Below, piece by piece: positions 54,850 through 56,478 of a DNA stretch of 56,478 nucleotides (its first letter is position 1; the number at the start of each line of letters is the position of its first letter). The translations under genes and the position numbers were made by a program. Location: contig CAXXGE010000005.1 in NCBI GenBank assembly GCA_963677915.2, positions 1 through 56,478 on the forward strand. The letters are read 5' to 3'. Under the pieces are notes generated by a model, which ran no database searches, had not been told where the DNA came from, and saw only the letters and a list, made by a program, of their open reading frames with translations. Source of the stretch: G963677915 sp963677915 (GTDB lineage: Bacteria; Bacillota; Clostridia; Lachnospirales; Vallitaleaceae).

Positions 54850-54963
54850 AAAAAGCACCTCAAGATAGACTTGGGGTGCGATATACATTCCAAAAATAAA
54901 AAACAATATGAACTTTCTCTCTCCCCTTGGTAAAATTATACTTCTTTGGATAAAATATAACAA
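54850..54963 (-). ncRNA. Candidate ~80-nt small RNA unit, copy 1, with strong terminator
   Basis: On the minus strand TTGTTA (54958-54963) and TATAAT (54935-54940) are 17 bases apart. A GGGGAGAG box follows near +5 to +12, and a strong hairpin (54870-54879 with 54855-54864, 10 bp, one wobble) ends in TTTTTATTTT about 78 bases from the start. The layout equals that at 39309-39423. It may encode a regulatory RNA, for example a type I antitoxin-like RNA; the hairpin can also end the ywbE transcript. Confidence 0.55.
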
Positions 54964-54996
54964 CCTATATCTATTACAGTTATTACTCTATTTCCT

Positions 54997-55188
54997 TTAC
55001 TCTATTTCCTTTACCCTGCCCACTATGCCGCTTTCGAGCATCACTTTGATACCATGTGGATGAAACTGGGATTTCGTCAAGATTTTCTGGACGACTCCCT
55101 CCGTCAGCTTTCCTGTTCTTTGGTCCTGTTTCTGGACCACTTTCACTTTTCTCCCTATTTGAATATCATTTCTTGTTTTACCACTCAT
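54997..55188 (-). CDS. YwbE family protein
   Basis: A 63-residue protein, complete for the YwbE (DUF2196) family: NDIQIGRKVKVVQKQDQRTG, EGVVQKILTKS, HPHGIKVML and the end GRVKEIE. It probably folds as a small beta barrel; function unknown. Right after the stop lies a tandem duplication of 14 bases (about 54985-55013) repeating the last codons. A terminator follows at 54855-54879. Confidence 0.88.
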   Translation of the reverse strand: MSGKTRNDIQIGRKVKVVQKQDQRTGKLTEGVVQKILTKSQFHPHGIKVMLESGIVGRVKEIE

Positions 55189-55232
55189 TGTTTTCCTCTT
55201 TCATTTGTCATTTCAATCTGTTCCATGAATTT

Positions 55233-55388
55233 TCAGGGGCCTGACCCCTTGTAGGTGTAGATTTCAATTGTACCATGAGGTATTTGAATCCAGTAAATGC
55301 CTGTATGCAGCGGCGCATAGGAGCCTCTCAGTGATTGATAAGCCGTAATCCCTACCGTCGATTGACTGTAGTTTTCCGCAAAGGACAT
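55233..55388 (-). pseudogene. Possible 51-codon gene or 5' fragment ending in a repeat
   Basis: From ATG 55388 the frame reads MSFAENYSQSTVGITAYQSL, RGSYAPLHTGIYWIQIPHGT and IEIYTYKGSGP. The last codons and stop lie inside the repeat copy at 55236-55250, so the original 3' part may have been replaced by the repeat. Text looks like protein, but no strong ribosome site is visible. Confidence 0.35.
55236..55250. repeat. Short dispersed repeat, GGGGCCTGACCCCTT form
   Basis: Self-complementary GGGGCCTGACCCC core related to the repeats at 39741 and 56466. It forms the end of the possible fragment at 55233-55388. Confidence 0.55.
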
Positions 55389-55413
55389 CTGCATTTTGCA
55401 TTTTATCTACTCC

Positions 55414-55587
55414 TCATTCCTCCATTGCATCCAAAATCAACCTCATTTCAAATGCAAGTGTCTTGCTGCTTTCAATATCTTCTTGATTCAGAGCTTTGAT
55501 CAACTGAACCCTTAATTCCATAACAGCACTGATATACTCTTCAAAAGTCCTTTCCTCAATGCTCTTGTCCTTTGCTTTTCCAATCAA
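55414..55587 (-). pseudogene. Coding remnant, 57 codons, no good start
   Basis: The frame to TGA 55414 reads acidic helical text such as ERTFEEYISAVMELRVQLIK and SSKTLAFEMRLILDAMEE. Only TTG 55587 could start it. It resembles the C-terminus of a larger helical protein. Just upstream (about 55600-55680) another frame shows GIVESMRRRGLVHSLIVGIP, a further gene end. The stretch 55233-55744 is thus a mosaic of remnants. Confidence 0.35.
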
Positions 55588-55744
55588 ACCTTCATCGAAT
55601 CACAATCGGTATACCGACAATAAGACTGTGAACCAAACCTCTTCTTCTCATAGACTCAACAATACCGCTGTAGTATCCGGTTTAAAGAGCGCTGATGTAC
55701 TCGCCTGCAGGCATCCGTACCTTTCACCGATGACAGTGGTTCAG

Positions 55745-56377
55745 TCAATCTTTTTCCAATTCCGGATCCACATTATCGAACTCATCGTTTATGACATTTC
55801 CCTTCAAGGTATAGGTGTAGCTGTAATGACTCGGTGTTTGAGTCGTGGCATCAGGGTAGGTAATAATAGCAACGAAGTCTGTACAACCGCCTGCATCGCG
55901 TATGGCTTTTTCCATATACGCCTGATCGCCATATCCATTCAGTCCGCTCTTCTGAGGCGTTATATTGTATGCATTGGAAACGCCGCCAAGAGAATCTGCA
56001 ATGACATGTCCTTCATCCAGGGTCGGACTTTCAACACCAGGTACTTTCGCCTCATCAGGATAATATCTTCCCGATTCCAACACCGGTTCACGCTGATCAT
56101 TCTGCAATACAATCTCCTTGGCAATCACTTTTACAAGCTGGCCATGCTCATTGGTAAAGGCCCAGTATTCCCTGTCTCCGAACCCGATATCCACGACGAC
56201 ATTCGGTTCCCTGTAGCCGGACAGGTCTCCTCCATCCACTTCTATCAGCCGGTAGCCTTCGAAAAGGTCTGGATCATGCTTTTGTGTCGTGGTATCCGTG
56301 ATTCTATAACAGCCGATGATGGCAACGCATAACAACAGAAGAATATGCAATCTTGCTTTAGCTTTTCGCTTGGTCAT
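55745..56377 (-). CDS. DNA/RNA non-specific endonuclease-like lipoprotein
   Basis: A 210-residue exported protein. It has a basic start and hydrophobic segment ending in AIIGC, a lipobox-like site. The motif DEGHVIADSLGGVSNAYNIT followed by PQKSGLN matches the Endonuclease_NS_2 type (RGHliA...N...N), where the His acts as general base and the Asn binds the metal; Glu replaces the usual Arg before Gly-His. It would degrade extracellular DNA or RNA, for nutrient use or competition. The start ATG 56377 is followed by KRKAKAR. Nothing upstream but a repeat at the window end. Confidence 0.8.
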   Translation of the reverse strand: MTKRKAKARLHILLLLCVAIIGCYRITDTTTQKHDPDLFEGYRLIEVDGGDLSGYREPNVVVDIGFGDREYWAFTNEHGQLVKVIAKEIVLQNDQREPVLESGRYYPDEAKVPGVESPTLDEGHVIADSLGGVSNAYNITPQKSGLNGYGDQAYMEKAIRDAGGCTDFVAIITYPDATTQTPSHYSYTYTLKGNVINDEFDNVDPELEKD

Positions 56378-56445
56378 ATCAAATCCTCCAGTTATCGGTT
56401 AACGAAAACCGTACCTGTATCCCGGCACAAATGCTGGACAATCAA

Positions 56446-56478
56446 GTCTCGCTTCACTCGACAAAAGCGCCTGACCCC
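56446..56478. repeat. Copy of the repeat at 39719-39752, cut by window end
   Basis: Thirty-three bases match the earlier copy with one base missing. It lies upstream of the nuclease lipoprotein gene and probably extends past the window. Confidence 0.7.

Noticed and set aside
1..56478. CRISPR arrays, tRNA or rRNA genes, integrases, transposases
   Set aside because: Looked for regularly spaced repeats, tRNA T-arm sequences and transposase motifs on both strands and found none.

Overview
This window reads as chromosomal DNA of an anaerobic Bacillota (Clostridia-like) bacterium. The signs are strong AGGAGG-type ribosome binding sites, an S-box (SAM-I) leader before metK, a YwbE protein, a folate-type ECF S component, EFR1-type flavodoxin/ferredoxin remains and an HgcAB-like fusion protein. 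Nearly all genes lie on the minus strand in tightly packed operons. Only an SDR oxidoreductase, recQ and a YoaK-type membrane protein are on plus. I see no tRNA, rRNA, CRISPR array, integrase or transposase.

Layout. (1) 1-8091: membrane-protein operon (broken DUF2254, GDYXXLXY protein, DUF2157), SWIM-SNF2 helicase, HgcA/HgcB-like fusion and a TruA-like protein whose catalytic Asp is replaced. (2) 8222-13005: an SDR gene, then a minus chain of DUF1848, ArsC-like, GyrI-like, SRPBCC, MBL-fold lipoprotein and RtcB. (3) 13038-18548: three-gene envelope operon with two membrane TPR proteins and a large secreted protein. (4) 18634-21470: Phd/YefM-Uma2 fusion divergent from recQ, which ends in a strong hairpin. 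(5) 21483-27500: ECF S component and many small, hypothetical or decayed genes. (6) 27516-30564: HerA-like ATPase and a methyltransferase. (7) 31382-39273: a six-gene operon of NUDIX, two PLD/SF2 helicases, macro domain, ADP-ribosylglycohydrolase and metallophosphoesterase. (8) 39834-50052: sbcDC and a giant SF1 helicase-endonuclease with a small Zn protein. (9) 50245-56478: metK with its riboswitch, small genes, a truncated EFR1 pseudogene, a DUF4143 ATPase, ywbE and a nuclease lipoprotein.

Regions 7 and 8 look like a defence or genome-maintenance island: more AT-rich by eye than the flanks and full of helicases, nucleases and ADP-ribose-processing enzymes. The six-gene NUDIX-helicase-helicase-macro-DraG-phosphatase operon is the best candidate for an undescribed system. 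The HgcAB-like fusion, the catalytically altered TruA, the MetK with a 96-residue tail and a pair of matching ~80-nt transcription units are other notable items.

About nine genes carry single frame disruptions, several in homopolymers. These could be uncorrected read errors or real decay; I mark such genes as pseudogenes but describe what they would encode. All family names come from motifs recognised by eye; no database search was run.
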